From Petaurus breviceps papuanus (Eukaryota; Chordata; Mammalia; Diprotodontia; Petauridae), in contig JAMXIF010001194.1 of the NCBI GenBank assembly GCA_028583685.1, positions 22,619,828 to 22,683,827 on the forward strand: DNA of 64,000 nucleotides, in the 5' to 3' direction. A model generated the notes under the pieces. It saw nothing but the letters and a program-made list of their open reading frames with translations, searched no databases and was not told the origin of the DNA. This document shows positions 33,635-45,496 of this stretch, piece after piece. The position numbers were made by a program, and so were the translations under genes. Position 1 is the stretch's first letter; each line of letters begins with the position of its first letter.

Positions 33635-34640
33635 TTTAACTTAACAAACATTACCATACAAATTATTGAGTGGGGGCTGGAGAAGTTTATATAAGATATT
33701 GCCCCTGTCTTCATGGAGCTTATAGTCTAATAAGTAGTTGTGATATATACACAAATAACTATAATGCAAAATAGTGCTTGAAAACTGCATCAAAGAAGGG
33801 AAAACAGAGAAATGATGTCTGGGATGAATAAGAAGTAACAGTAAATTTGAGTTAAGTGAGTCTAACGAATGGTCAGGCATTAGATGGGTGGGATAGGGCA
33901 TTGCAGGTATAACTAGAGCAGAGGCATAGAGGTGGGAGAACATCTGGATGATAGGGAGTGTTATAAGCACAGAATATGTTGAGGGGAGTGATATGCGATA
34001 ATGCACTACTGGATGGTGACAGATTTTGGAGGGCTTTGATTGCCAATAAATGGAGTTTAACTTAATATGGTAGTCAAATATGGAATTATTGAAAGGTTTT
34101 AGACAAATAAAATTAGTCTGGCAGTCTGTGAAGTCTGGGATAGAGGAGCCAAAGGGAGGAAGTAGGGAGACCTATTTGGAGGCTATATGCTATAGTGGAG
34201 GCAGTGGAAATAGAAAATCAAGAAGGGATGGGAAAATATTGTGCATATAGAATTCACTGAATTTGGTAACTGATGGCAAATGATGAGAGAGAGAGTGAGA
34301 ACAGTAAAAAAACAACTCCAAGGTTATCAACATACGACACTGGGTGAATGTTGATGCCACTGATAAAAATAGTAAAGTCCGAAGAAGGAGGAAATGTGGC
34401 TCTGGGCATGCTGTATTTAAGATGTTGCTGGAACCTCCAGGGAGAGCTCTCTTATAAATAATAGGAGGTGTTGATCTGGATCTTGATTGAGAGACTGGGC
34501 TTAGATGCATCAATAAAAAAATCCATGTACTTGGAGGTCATAGTTGAAGCTATGGGAATGAATGAGTTTATCAAAGGAAAAAGGGTAGTTAAAGAAGAAG
34601 GCTGAACATAGAACCTTAGGGGAAAACTAACTAAGATGGG
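33635..34640 (-). repeat. L2 LINE copy, about 1 kb
   Basis: Minus-strand L2: 'aacaaacattaccatacaaa', 'cctgtcttcatggagcttat', 'ttttggagggctttgattgc', 'ctggcagtctgtgaagtctg' and 'gtcatagttgaagctatggg'. The order of segments follows the L2 copies at 6.7 and 59.4 kb. It is coding-dead. Confidence 0.68.
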
Positions 34641-34989
34641 GTTCAATTGGGATTGTTCAAAATGCTATAATATCCATTCCCTGTGGATTTTCCTTCTTTG
34701 AGAATAAGAATTTTATCTGTCAGGTACAGTTTGAGGCATAGCCTGAAAGTATGGGGATAGATTAGAGAAGAGTTCTGGGACTGTACGTGGTTGACGACCC
34801 ATTGATCAACAAGGAGGGTGGTATGGGCAGAGAACAGTCTGCTCTAGCAGATTGCAGTCATTCCAGGAGAAGGGCGGCCCATCACCAAGGGAAAGGGGAA
34901 TAATAGTATAGGAAGGTGAATCATGGGAAAAGGAAGGGACCCTCAGGAATTGTGTCATTGAGCAGACAGAAGTCTTTGAGACATAGAGA

Positions 34990-35365
34990 TGGTGTGTCCT
35001 CTATAGATCTTGTCATTCAAAGCATTCCACTAAGTACCCATCTAACCTCTTTCCTCTCTATATTTTGAATCTCTACCCATCCTTCCAGGCTCATCTCCTC
35101 CATGGAGCCTTCATTTACTACTTCTCTGGCCCCCAATACTGTTTACTGTCAATGGGTAAGTAGTATAATATAGAGGAAAAGGCACTGGATATGAAATCAG
35201 AGATCCTGAATTCAAATCCTGCCTCCTATCCTATTAGGAAAGTCAATTCACCTGCCTGGACTTCATTTTCACCATCATTTCTTTGTCAATGAGAAGGTTG
35301 GACTAGATGGCCTCTAATGTTCTTTCCATCTCTAGATCTAAGATCTAGTCATAAGATCCTATGAA
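34990..35365 (+). repeat. L2 fragment then MIR3-type SINE
   Basis: L2 3' region in sense at 34990-35155 ('ccttccaggctcatctcctc', 'catggagccttcatttacta') is followed by a MIR3 copy at 35158-35365 ('ggcactggatatgaaatcag', 'ttggactagatggcctctaa'). Confidence 0.62.
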
Positions 35366-35599
35366 TCCCTACAACCCTGTCAGTATCACAGAACCTAGCA
35401 CTTGAATAAATAATTCCTCATAAAATTCCCTAAATACTTCATATTTTCTCCTTTTCACTTGGATGTAAGGCAGTGTGCTATAATCCAAGGAATACTAATG
35501 GTATTGTTATGTACTGTGTTTAGAGTTGTGGTGTTATTACTATTACAATTCTGTCAAAGCTAACCAACCCTTCTCCAAAGTACAACCTTATTGACATGC

Positions 35600-35890
35600 T
35601 AAAAATCTCTTTACCACATGTTACAAATTCAACCCAAATCAAATTTCATATAAAGACCTCCCTTCACTAGGGACAAATCCAATTTGTGTTTGAAAATCTC
35701 CAATTAAAGGAAACCCAATATATCCCAAAGCTTCATGTTACTCTTTTGAATAACATTGTTAGGAAATTTTTTTTGCATCAACCCTAAAAAGACTCCATTC
35801 CCCTAAATATTCTACTTCCCTTATCCAGTGCTTCTGGTTCTAATTCCTCTTTCATGTCAGATCCCCTCAAATAGGTGCTATTGTGTCCAC
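35600..35890 (-). repeat. L3/CR1 3' region fragment
   Basis: Antisense L3-like: 'aacattgttaggaaattttt', 'cttatccagtgcttctggtt', 'ctaattcctctttcatgtca'. It matches the L3 segment that recurs near 62.7 kb, but is diverged. Confidence 0.45.
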
Positions 35891-36564
35891 TGATGAGTAG
35901 TATTTAAAAGTTGCATGTAAATTAAAAACTAAAAAACCCAACAGGGGAACTTGTGATTTAAAGGAACCTTTTGTAAAACAAATAATACACCTCTAACTTC
36001 TCTCATGTCTAAGTCTGGGCATTGCTACTTGGATTTGCTTAATGTGAAACTCAATTGCAAATAGATTTTTTATTAGTACAGAATCTCTCAAACTATTCTT
36101 TCCTCCTCACTGACTAGTATGATGCAATGTAGGAGGCTGGCCTTTGCTTCAGAAAGACCTGGGTTTCACAAAACATTCAATTTGGGAAATATTGCATTAG
36201 AACAATTCTCTCTTTTCATTGGCTACTGTTCTCTATCCATCCCTTGTCACAGGGATTGTTTGGGTGATATTTCTACTTGTGCTCTAAAAGTAAGAGGAAG
36301 GGACTTTGAAAAGTAAGGGACTAGGAGAGAAAAGGAAATAATGGGCTTTCATGCTGTAAAGCTGCACATATGGTATGAGAAAACAATGGACCTGACCACA
36401 CATCTTTATGTCATACACATCTCTTCTCTCTTTCCTCTTCTCTATGACCTTGGACAGCTGCCTTGTTCTGACAGAGCAATCTTGACTGAAGGGGATTTAT
36501 TATCAGGAAAAGAAGTCTTCCTTCCCATAATGAAGCATAAGACTAGTTACTAACCACTGTGCAG

Positions 36565-36650
36565 GGGCTTGTTAATACCCCAAATTAGCACAAGTCCTTG
36601 CACATAGTAGGCACTCAATAAATATTTATTGAATAACTTAATTGAAGGAA
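36565..36650 (+). repeat. L2 3' end
   Basis: Short sense end: 'acaagtccttgcacatagta', 'ggcactcaataaatatttat', 'tgaataac'. Confidence 0.7.
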
Positions 36651-39080
36651 TCATCATTACAGAGAATTAGTTAAGAACTGAGTCAAATTCCTTTTCAATA
36701 AATTTTAAGAAAAAGTTGAAATTCTTTTGCTTTACTGGAGTTTTGATGTATTTCATGCTATTCGAATTAGGTAGCTCAGCTACAAGATGAGGGGGGAAGG
36801 TTTTTCAGTGAAATAACTGATCCATGTTCTTTTCAACACCAGATCTACTAATAGAGGGCTGCCCCAGTTATCATTGAGTTCCAGGTAAAAGCTACTACAA
36901 AACAGAGGTGGTATGGAGTTAACTCTTTTCTTCTTTGAAAGATCTTTTAAGTTTATTTCCATGTGTTGAGTATGTAAAGCCATTCAATTCCAAAGCAACA
37001 TGGGACAGTAATGTGAACTCAGGATAAGAAATCCCAAAGTCAGGACCCACTCCCTGTTTGGCATCTTTGGAAGTTGTTTATACCCCTTAGAATGTGTCCA
37101 AGATGGATTCCTGCTGATTTAAATGGCAATGCAGGCCACACAAGGAAAGTCCAGGATATATAAGCATCTACCCCATGTGGAAAATCCGCACCTCCAAAGA
37201 AACTTTGCTCGTTTCTACGAAGTAAAAACTCGCTGTGTTTCCCTTTCTGCTCTTCTACTCTAAACAAATTGTGGAAATTTTAAGTGCCTTTCATGATACT
37301 GAGTCTAATTAATTAAAGGTTTATGAAAAACAATTAGGGTTTTGATAGGAATCACCTTCTATCCAATCCCAGGTCTGTGTGGAAAACGAGAAAGGTTACA
37401 AAGGCACAGGATGAAATTTAGAGCTACAGCGAATAAGAGAGCACTCAAGTCCCACATGGATTGAGGAAATTAGGACATTTGGTGCCAGATTGTCTGACTA
37501 ATTAGATTTCTATCAACTCCAGAGGGACTGGCTGAGGCAGCATTTAATTTAAAGCAGTAGCAGCTTTGCTTATGGTGTCCGTGTCTTTTTGCAAAATGCC
37601 CATGTTCCAACATGTGAACAGCCTCACTCCTGCCCATCACAGAAATCTGAGTCCTTTCCATTCTAGGTCCCCAAGTCCCCTAAAACATGTGCAAACACAT
37701 ACACATCACACACACACACATACACACCCACACCACTGTCTCCTTCCCCCTGGTTCCCTCATACATCCTTGCTAATTTGTTTGGAGGAAACTTTGGTGGC
37801 TGATCACACTAGAATTGAAGGAAGAAGCTCTGTCATTGCCTGGGAAATAGCAGAAAAGAGTGAGAATAAAAGGAAGTGATCAGCCTAGGACCTGGTACCA
37901 TCATTTCTCTGAGGCAAAGTTCAAGGTTGAATGCCCAGAATTTTTTTTTTTGCTGGAAGAATTTTAAGAAATATATTATTATCTTGAATAGTGCTACCTA
38001 GAATAACTTGCCTAGAAAAAAGTTTCACTATTTACTTGTAACAGAGACTAAACCTTTGGTTATCAGACACTGCAATTTGGCATTAATTGACCTAAAATAA
38101 GAAACTCTCATTGGAATAGAGCCTTAAAGTCATTCCTTTCTTGTTAGAAGGTGATTGCAAAAGTTCCCAGACCTATTTAATGAAAAATGATCATGCTATT
38201 AATGATATTTCATGTGATGGATACATAATTAACTCAGTTGCTGGTTTTCTCTTTCCTTCCCTTTCTGATGTTCTGTGCTTTTGAGATTATTTTGAGGAAT
38301 TAAATGACAGCATTGGCTTCAAAAAGGCTGAAAATATGTTCATTTCTGTCAGCAACTGGACCCACCATGTTGGGTACATTATACATGAAAAGTACACTTC
38401 CTGCTTTGGTGGAATGGTGCCTGTCTTAATTCAGTCTCTCAGAATATGGTCTAGCAGTGTTTTATAGAGACTCTGCCTTGGATTTTTTTGGCATTTGAAT
38501 CCCAATTCACAGCAAAGAGGACAGTGTCTTCATTGGTGATATCACTTGTTTTTATGTTTATCTTCTTTCTCTCCTTTCCTTAATAAGTTAAAGGAACTTC
38601 TTCCCCAGTGGTGCCTGGATGCAAAGAATCATCTTGGTCATCATGTCTCTCTCTATATGCTGCTGTCCATTTCATTACTTTGAGATAGCTTGCTATTTTT
38701 CTTAAGTCTTTGAGATTCTCCTACTTATGAAACCACTCTCTAGCAATGCATTAAGAACTAAAGGCTATATATATATTTTTCTGATGAACTAGGTGATCTT
38801 GTGGAGAACTGAAAGCATCACTTCGTCTCCCCTGGTGCCCAACTGGGTCACTTTACTATCCATCTGGACTTTTACCCATTAGGTTTATTTAAAGATGGTG
38901 ATTACTGCATAGAAATCCAATATAAAATATGTCACAGTCAGAAGAGGAAATCTTGGTTAATGGACTGGGTTCTACTTATGCCAGAATCCAAGTCCCTGGA
39001 AGGGAAGAGCTCCTGATGTACTTCTCTTTTTGGAAAAGTGGGGCAGTCACAAAAACTCAAAAGAAATTAGCACTGGACCA
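36651..39080. other. No gene recognised; unique DNA
   Basis: About 2.4 kb. It contains a CA-rich microsatellite at 37690-37733 and AT-rich stretches (37270-37340, 38090-38240) with ATTA and AATTA cores that could be conserved non-coding sequence. No exon-like frame is seen. Confidence 0.5.
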
Positions 39081-39084
39081 GGGA

Positions 39085-40115
39085 AATCATTCAAGCTTTT
39101 ATTAATCACTACTATACATCAAGCACTGTATTAAGTGCTGGAGATATGAAGAAAGGCAAAAACAATAGTCCCTGCTCTCAAGGCAAACACATTCCAGAAC
39201 ACGTGGAAGATATTTTGAAAGGAGCAACTATAAAAAACAGGCAGTGAGTCTAATGAGAAAGCACATGTGCCCAAAGCCTTCTTAGATGGTTTGCAGAAAG
39301 TGGGTACTTACTAAATGTTGCCACTTCCTCTTTCTATTCTTTTTTGTTTGTTTGTTTGCTGTTCATTCTGTTGACGTTTATTGGTCACCTGCCAAATATC
39401 AGGCCCTTTGCTTGGTGCCCTGGAGGAAAATAGAGATGAGATATAGTCCTTACCCTCAGGGAGATCACACTTTCATTGGGAAGATGATATTAACAAGCAG
39501 AAGAATTACACAGAAAGGTGTGGCTAAGCGGAAGGTAATATACCCAAACTGGAGGCGTGAAAAACAGTCCAAAGGAGAGACCAGAGTAGACTGCAATTTT
39601 CTTGAAAGGCTTGTACTTTGGAGGTTTCTAACCAGAGGTTGTCATCACTAAGGAGAAGACTCTTGTTTGAGTGGGGATTGAATGAGATGACTTCTGAATT
39701 CCTTTTCCAGCTACAATCCTATGGTTTTCTAATAAAAATTGGTTATGGCTTATAATGTTGCTCATCTCATTTTCCTTTCCTAAATCTCCTTTCTTCACCA
39801 TAATTACACTTTATATAACAAGTATACTTGTGATATGTGTGTGTCTATGTGTATGCATGTATGTATGTGTATGTAGGGGGTGGGAGAGGAGAGGAATTAG
39901 GTATTGATTGAATACCTACTATATGTCCAGTCTTGTGATTGGCATTATGGGATACAAAAAAAGTTGAAGACATGTACCCTACCATCAAGACACTCACACA
40001 TAGCCTAGCTGGAGTGATGGAGACTAATACACATGAACCAAGAACAAATGATACACGGCCACACAAAATAATTGTTAAATGGAGTGGTACAACTATCACT
40101 CCAACCAGACTTCTG
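39085..40115 (-). repeat. Three L2 3' fragments
   Basis: Antisense L2 ends occur at about 39085-39205 ('ttaagtgctggagatatgaa', 'tccctgctctcaaggcaaac'), 39360-39500 ('tcaggccctttgcttggtgc') and 39895-40110 ('tgaatacctactatatgtcc'). Between them lie a TTTG run near 39341-39358 and a TG/TATG simple repeat at 39833-39875. Confidence 0.6.
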
Positions 40116-40217
40116 GATCATTGAGTGCTAGAGCCATCAGAAAAAGATTTCTTGGATAATATGGGCCCTGAAGGGATGGGTCAAGTTTGGATATGGATGT
40201 GGATAAGGAAAAGTATT

Positions 40218-40220
<3 letters not shown>

Positions 40221-40272
<52 letters not shown>

Positions 40273-40282
40273 NNNNNNNNNN

Positions 40283-40329
<47 letters not shown>
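40221..40329. repeat. (TG)n microsatellite with a 10-N gap
   Basis: Perfect TG repeats flank ten Ns at 40273-40282. The gap is an assembly feature of unknown true length. The 79-codon frame through it (alternating Cys-Val) is an artefact. Confidence 0.98.
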
Positions 40330-40331
<2 letters not shown>

Positions 40332-40408
40332 GACCACTGGATTTGGAGTTTGAGGACCTTATGAACTCTCTATCTGGGAGTTCTCTATAGCAATGAAATC
40401 ACAGGTGC

Positions 40409-41090
40409 AGTCAGTCAGTCAACAAACATTTATTAAGTACTTATTTAAGTACTTATATACCAGGCACATTGCACTAACCACTAGGGTTACAATGATAGGC
40501 AAAATCAAGGTCCCTGCCCTAATAAAGCTCACATATGAATGGCGAAGACAATATACAAATAACTATATGTTTAGAAGACATGCCATGAAAATGGAAGATA
40601 ACTTCAGAGGGAAGGCAGTAGCCATGGGAGGGGCTGAGGAGGAATACCAAGAAAGGCCTCCTTTAGAAGGTGGGAGTTGAGCTGAGTTTTGAAGGAAGCC
40701 AAGGAAATCATGAGGAAAAGAGGAGGAAAGAGAGCATTCTAGGCATGGGGGACACCCCGTGAAAAGACAGGCTATTAGGATATGGAGAGTCTTGTCTTAT
40801 TTGAAAAATAGCTTATAGCTTAGGATAGTATATGGAGGGTAGTAAAGTGCAAGAAGACTGGAAGTACAGGAAGGGGCCTATTTTTGAAGGGCTTTAAATG
40901 CTAAACAGAGCTCGGAGGCCTTATCCCTGTTCCTATGGACAAAGGAAATGAAATTGGTTTGTGCAGGAGACAGTGAGGAGCCCAGACTGATTAGAACAGA
41001 GGATTCATGTTGGAGAGTGATATGGGACCATATCCTGAGGTACCTTGAAGATCAGATGAAGGCATTTGGATCTGGCAAGAATAACCACTG
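40409..41090 (-). repeat. L2 LINE copy
   Basis: A well-preserved antisense L2 3' region: 'aacaaacatttattaagtac', 'ccctgccctaataaagctca', 'aggcctcctttagaaggtgg', 'gagttgagctgagttttgaa', 'gagcattctaggcatggggg', and 'tgaagggctttaaatgctaa', the last being the antisense of the LHWLP-region coding sequence. No intact frame. Confidence 0.75.
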
Positions 41091-41209
41091 ATCATTTTCC
41101 AGCATGAGAGTGCCACCATAAAGGTAAAACTAGATAGCCTCCCTCCTATCCTCTATCCTCAAGAGCCATAGGGGACAGAGGAATCAAACAAGGTGACAGT
41201 CAATCAATT

Positions 41210-41335
41210 TCTGCTGGATTATATGCTACATAAAGGAAGGGACCATGTGTTAATTATTTTTATATATCCCATAGTGCCTAGTACATTGCTCTGCTTATGG
41301 TAGGCACTTAAAATAAGTGATTATTACATGAATGA
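41210..41335 (+). repeat. L2 3' end
   Basis: Sense end with 'tacataaaggaagggaccat', 'cccatagtgcctagtacatt' and 'ggtaggcacttaaaataagt'. Confidence 0.68.
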
Positions 41336-41339
41336 GTGA

Positions 41340-43780
41340 ATGAGGAGGACCTCAGAATGAACCCAAGTGAGTGGGAGCTGAGATGCCAACTGGGTTCTTG
41401 TTCTGAAAAATGGCCCCAGGTGTCACCTGAAACTCAGAGACCTCTTTCACACCTTGGGGTGCACATTCTCTTTAGAGCTAAACTGTAAAGAAGGAAAGCC
41501 TTCTCAAGCCATTTCCACCTGGCTGCATTATAGCAGACAAGGTCTCTGTGGGGAGATGCTCAGCTTTTTCCTGTCCCTTGGGTCTGTTTACAAAATTTCC
41601 TTCCAGTGGGGGTCTTCTTCATAGAACAGGGAAGAAAAATGATGATAAAAGTCTTTATATCTCCTCCAGTGAACAACATGCAGCTTTCCTACAGCCAGTG
41701 AAGGCTGGGTTTGAATATAACCTCACAAATTCATATTTTTAAAAACCCAATAAAGCTTCAAGCCTCAGCCCAGCAACCCTACCTACTAAGGAATTGGAAA
41801 GCAAATGAATTTTTTTTCTGCTCCCTATTTTTTCCCCTTTCTACTTCCTGTTTTTCTCCCTTTTCCTCCCTTGTGAGAAATTGAATTGCTTTTTGTCTTT
41901 CTCCATGAAGATTCTCCTATTGGAGAATCAGCTTCTCTCAGGATGGCTCCACCTTGGGATAGGGAGGCTTAGCAGTTCCATCCAATCCCATAGAGACAGC
42001 CTCTCCATTGCCCTCCTCTAGGGACTAGCAATACGATTCTATTAGGAAGGATTTAGCATTTCTAACAAGTCTCATCTTATTGCTAGACTGCTTGGACTCA
42101 GAGTGATGATGACTTAACTGGCTTTCTCATTAGTTAAAACTGTTTATGTTGTCCTAATCAGCAAACCAAAGAGCAAGAGAAACAGCCAGAATTTGCAAAA
42201 CCTGTGTGTCAAGCCCTTTCTCTGGTGGCCTGGCTGTTGGGAAAGCAGATTAAGGTTGAATGAAAGATTGCAGTGACTGCTTAACTCCCTCCAGCCAACT
42301 TAGACTCCAGAATTAGACTCGTAAATGTCATTCAAACTAAATTCTCCTACTCAGAGACAGGTACTACTCCATCTTTTACTCTTGTCATGGTCTCCAATAT
42401 AATTCACAGATATCTGCGGTTCTGGGCCTGAGACTAGGCAATTCCCACTCTCTTCTTTTCCTGACCATCAGCTGGCATACACGTAACACTTCCCTGTGAA
42501 ATGAAGGGGAATCTATTTTGTTTGTAATAAAGCTGATTATCATAGATAAATGTATCTAATTAGTCTCATTTGCTGACACACAAGCCTTTAATTGCAAGTT
42601 GAATAATTAGACATATCTGCATATGCAAATGAACATGGTTATACACTATGTCAGTCTTTAACACGATTTCTCTAGAGACAAATAACTATATTTCAGGAGA
42701 GAATATGATATATTAATTTACATAGACAAATAACTTTATTTAGAATGAGCAGCTCTCATGTTTGTTTATATAAAGCAATAAATGAAGAAATAGAAGAGAT
42801 TTTATGTAGAATGTAACATCTAGGGGATTCTAATTTATGAGGGAAAGTCTTTGCAAGCCTTAATGTACTGTATACAGTCAGGGAGTGATGTGATGGGAGT
42901 CTGTGAATATTTCCTATAATGACAACCCCATTGCTGAATCCGATATGAAAAAGGTGTAAACCTTTCTGTTGAATGGTTTCCTCTCACCTCCCTCAGAGGC
43001 AACAGCCCTTGAACCTGTAATGCAGAATCATGTTCTCCAGAGAAACTCCTACCATTCAGCGAAGGCATTTTATCTTTGAGACTGCAGTAGAACCACACGC
43101 CCCTCCCTTGTTCCTTCCATTGCTTTTCTCTTCTCTCTTTCTTGCGAGCATTTCTGCATTTTCTTCCCCCTGCTCTGTTCCTCTTCGACTCCCACTCGGC
43201 ATGGTGGATTATATGACGTTATGCTTAAACTGTTTGGCCTGTTGTTTTCAAACCAGATGGCCACTGCAGCACAAGCAATGGATGATGGTCTGCAATTTGG
43301 GCCCAGGTGCATGCTGGGATATGTGTCCCTCCCCCAGGGGCTGTGAGTTGAATACTAATCACTCCACAGGATGGCAGGTTCCTACTTCTAGTCGCCCTGC
43401 TTCCTGAGGGTAGGGGTGGCTCAGTTGCTTTGGGTACCAGGCCTCTTTATGCTGGATTCAAACGCAGTTCATTAGGCAGCTTTTCATCTGCCCAAGCAAA
43501 CATGTTTCCGTAGCTTGGTAGAAGCATGTCAGGGACTATTATCGGTGTTTCCTCGGTTCAGCTATAGTTTAGCATCTGCCAGCAATTCCAGCTCTCTCTT
43601 CTGTTAAAAGACTAGGCCAGCAGAGGCCTGGGCATTCAAAAAATAACAATAATATTCGATAGTTATAGTCCTCATCATCATTATGAAGACAGTCTTCACA
43701 GAGAGCTAGCTAGCTACCAGAGAGGCTGTTAATTGGTCTCCTATCTCCGGAGAGCAGACTTTATGGTGGGGTAATTCTCC
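41340..43780. other. Repeat-poor unique DNA
   Basis: About 2.4 kb with no transposon signature that I recognise. It includes the motif-rich AT block at 42500-42700, listed separately. Frames at 43030-43407 lack domains, splice context and neighbours, so I do not call an exon. Confidence 0.55.
42500..42700. promoter_or_regulatory. Candidate enhancer: homeodomain and octamer motifs
   Basis: Within 200 bp of AT-rich but non-repetitive sequence there are two TAATTAG homeodomain sites (42557-42563, 42604-42610), a TTTAATTG site (42587-42594) and a perfect octamer ATGCAAAT (42623-42630), the binding motif of POU/OCT factors. Such clusters are common in developmental enhancers (family knowledge). 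Function and conservation are inferred, not shown. Confidence 0.35.
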
Positions 43781-43839
43781 TGCACGTCCCAGTCTTGAAG
43801 ATGGTGGGGCTTGGCAGGCAGGGTGGAGGACAGCTCTAG

Positions 43840-44040
43840 CTCTACGTTCGGTGAACCCCCTCTACCTGGGGTGACCCCGTCTGTGCCACGAGGCCAGCTG
43901 CGGCTGCAGTCCGAAGCCTCCTGGGGCGCTGCCACTGCCCCGCATCCCCTGCACGGGCCCGCCCCGCCCCGCCCTGCGCTGCCCGGCCCCTGCAGCAGCT
44001 CGGGCAGCTGCGGTGGCCGTGTCATTGCGCAGGGCTGAGT
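43840..44040. promoter_or_regulatory. Short CpG-rich island
   Basis: About 18 CpG dinucleotides in 200 bp with very high G+C (runs such as CCCGCCCCGCCCCGCCC, which are also SP1-type GC boxes), in a window where CpG is otherwise scarce. A second, weaker CpG cluster follows at 44229-44395 around the TATA box. CpG retention suggests germline hypomethylation, as at promoters or strong regulatory elements. Confidence 0.6.
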
Positions 44041-44243
44041 GCACAAGTCATTTCCAAAAGACACTTAATTATTTTTGAAGTGAGCACTGATAGTGAAGCA
44101 CATGGGTTTACACTGCTACAGATGCTTAATAGTAGAAATATTGCTCAGAAAGAAGTCTGAAGTAATCTAATTAGGAAGCCTGAGCCTAGGTGGAATTAAT
44201 GGGGTTGCTAATTGTGTCCCTGCTAAAGCCGCGGTTGTGGCTG

Positions 44244-44252
44244 TATAAATAG
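44244..44252 (+). promoter_or_regulatory. TATA box candidate (TATAAATAG)
   Basis: A perfect TATAAATAG lies in CpG-containing sequence about 200 bp after the CpG island. A transcription start would be expected near 44275. No downstream exon is recognisable, so this could be the promoter of a non-coding RNA, an unrecognised first exon, or chance. Confidence 0.35.
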
Positions 44253-44812
44253 CACGGTGAATACTGCCCACAGCGGCAGTGTGGTGTGTGACAAACCCGG
44301 GCCTCCTGAGCAGCTCTCGCCCAAGGAGAGAACTTGTGCGCTGCTCTTCCTCCTCCCCACGTGCCTGGACCCGCCTCCTCTCCCTCCGCCCCCAAATCCC
44401 ATCCATATAACAGTAACTATGCCATCTCACCAGGATTTATTGGGGGGTGAGGGTGGGAGATGAATTTGCATATTCTGCAGAAGGAGAAGGGGGGTTGGGG
44501 GAGGAAAGGCTTCCTCCCCCCCTTCCTCGTTGCCCCTCCCCCCTTTCCTCCTACCACATCCTTGCTCTCGGGGCCTCGTTCCCCGCCAAGCGGGAGGAAT
44601 TCGGCTTTACCTCTGCAAAAAGGCTTTGCTGCAGAACCGCCTTCTATCTCCCCCACTCCTTCTCATTGTCATGGCAACCAGAATGATGATGCTGACAGGA
44701 GCTGACACTGTCCCAATTCACCAACCCCCTCCTTTGCCTGCTCTCCTCTCTTCTCCCCCTCCCCTTCCTTTCCTCCTCCCCCCCCACTTTTTTTTTGCAA
44801 AGCCTCTTTCGG

Positions 44813-44828
44813 CCAGCAGGGGGCAGCA
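44813..44828 (+). promoter_or_regulatory. CTCF-type binding site
   Basis: CCAGCAGGGGGCAGCA is a full match to the core CTCF motif (CCASYAGRKGGCRS) in the forward orientation. It lies in non-repeat sequence directly after a pyrimidine-rich tract and within the CpG-rich candidate regulatory stretch. An RFX-like half site (TCATGGCAACC, 44669-44679) lies about 140 bp upstream. Confidence 0.6.
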
Positions 44829-45426
44829 CTGACTCGGGAGTGGCTGAAAGAGGTGGGAGGGAAGGAGGGGGTGGGTGGTGATGGTGGAGAGAGCCAGAAT
44901 GAAAGCTTCACCCGAATTAGAAACATGTACCTTGAAATGTAAGGTCTGCGTTATTAATGGACTAACACAGATTCCCATGTACCCCAAAGGCAGGCAAGCC
45001 ATTTTCACTGCAGAGAGAAGGGAGCCCTTGGTGGGGAGCGTATTCCTGTGGATTCATTCTTGCTGCGGCTGTAGTTTTTGCTGGCCACGATGGGCCAGCC
45101 CGCTCCGCACTGGGCGAGCCCTGCTTGGCCGGGTATTTTATCTCTCAGCCAAGCTCGCAGTTGGGAAAGGACAGGTACATTTGTCACCCGAACCAGGGTT
45201 GCTTCCTATTACCACCGAAGAGACAATCACAATAACAGACAATCGAAGTTAAAGGACTGTGATTCGAGGCTAATTTACAACTGGCCCTCTGCAACTGGCT
45301 GTATTATCGCAAGTAAAGCTTTCTGATAAGGCCAAGTTGAACTCAGGTGATCAATTGGACTCTGTCTGCCATCCCATGCTCCGGCTGCCGCTGTCTCTCC
45401 ACCCCTACTTCAGATGGGCAGCCAGG

Positions 45427-45496
45427 TTTCTCTTGCCAGAAGAATATTTTGCAAACCTATACGTTTTCTTGCCAGATGAATACTTTGCAATCCTAT
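45427..45496. repeat. Imperfect 33-34 bp direct duplication
   Basis: Copies at 45427-45460 and 45464-45496 share TCTTGCCAGA, GAATA and TTTTGCAA-like segments in order, with a few mismatches and a 3 bp spacer. Confidence 0.8.

Noticed and set aside
37690-37733. CA-rich array as a CRISPR-like or regulated repeat
   Set aside because: Plain dinucleotide microsatellite with no spacers; the organism is a vertebrate.
40125-40364. Cys-Val repeat frame
   Set aside because: It is a translation of the TG microsatellite and runs across an assembly gap.
44700-44730. REST/NRSF-like site (GCTGACACTGTCC)
   Set aside because: The half sites are in the wrong order and spacing for an RE1 element.
44167-45252. 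Many overlapping open frames on both strands near the CpG island
   Set aside because: GC- and pyrimidine-skewed sequence makes stop codons rare. None shows a domain, a signal peptide or matching splice sites, and both strands are equally open.
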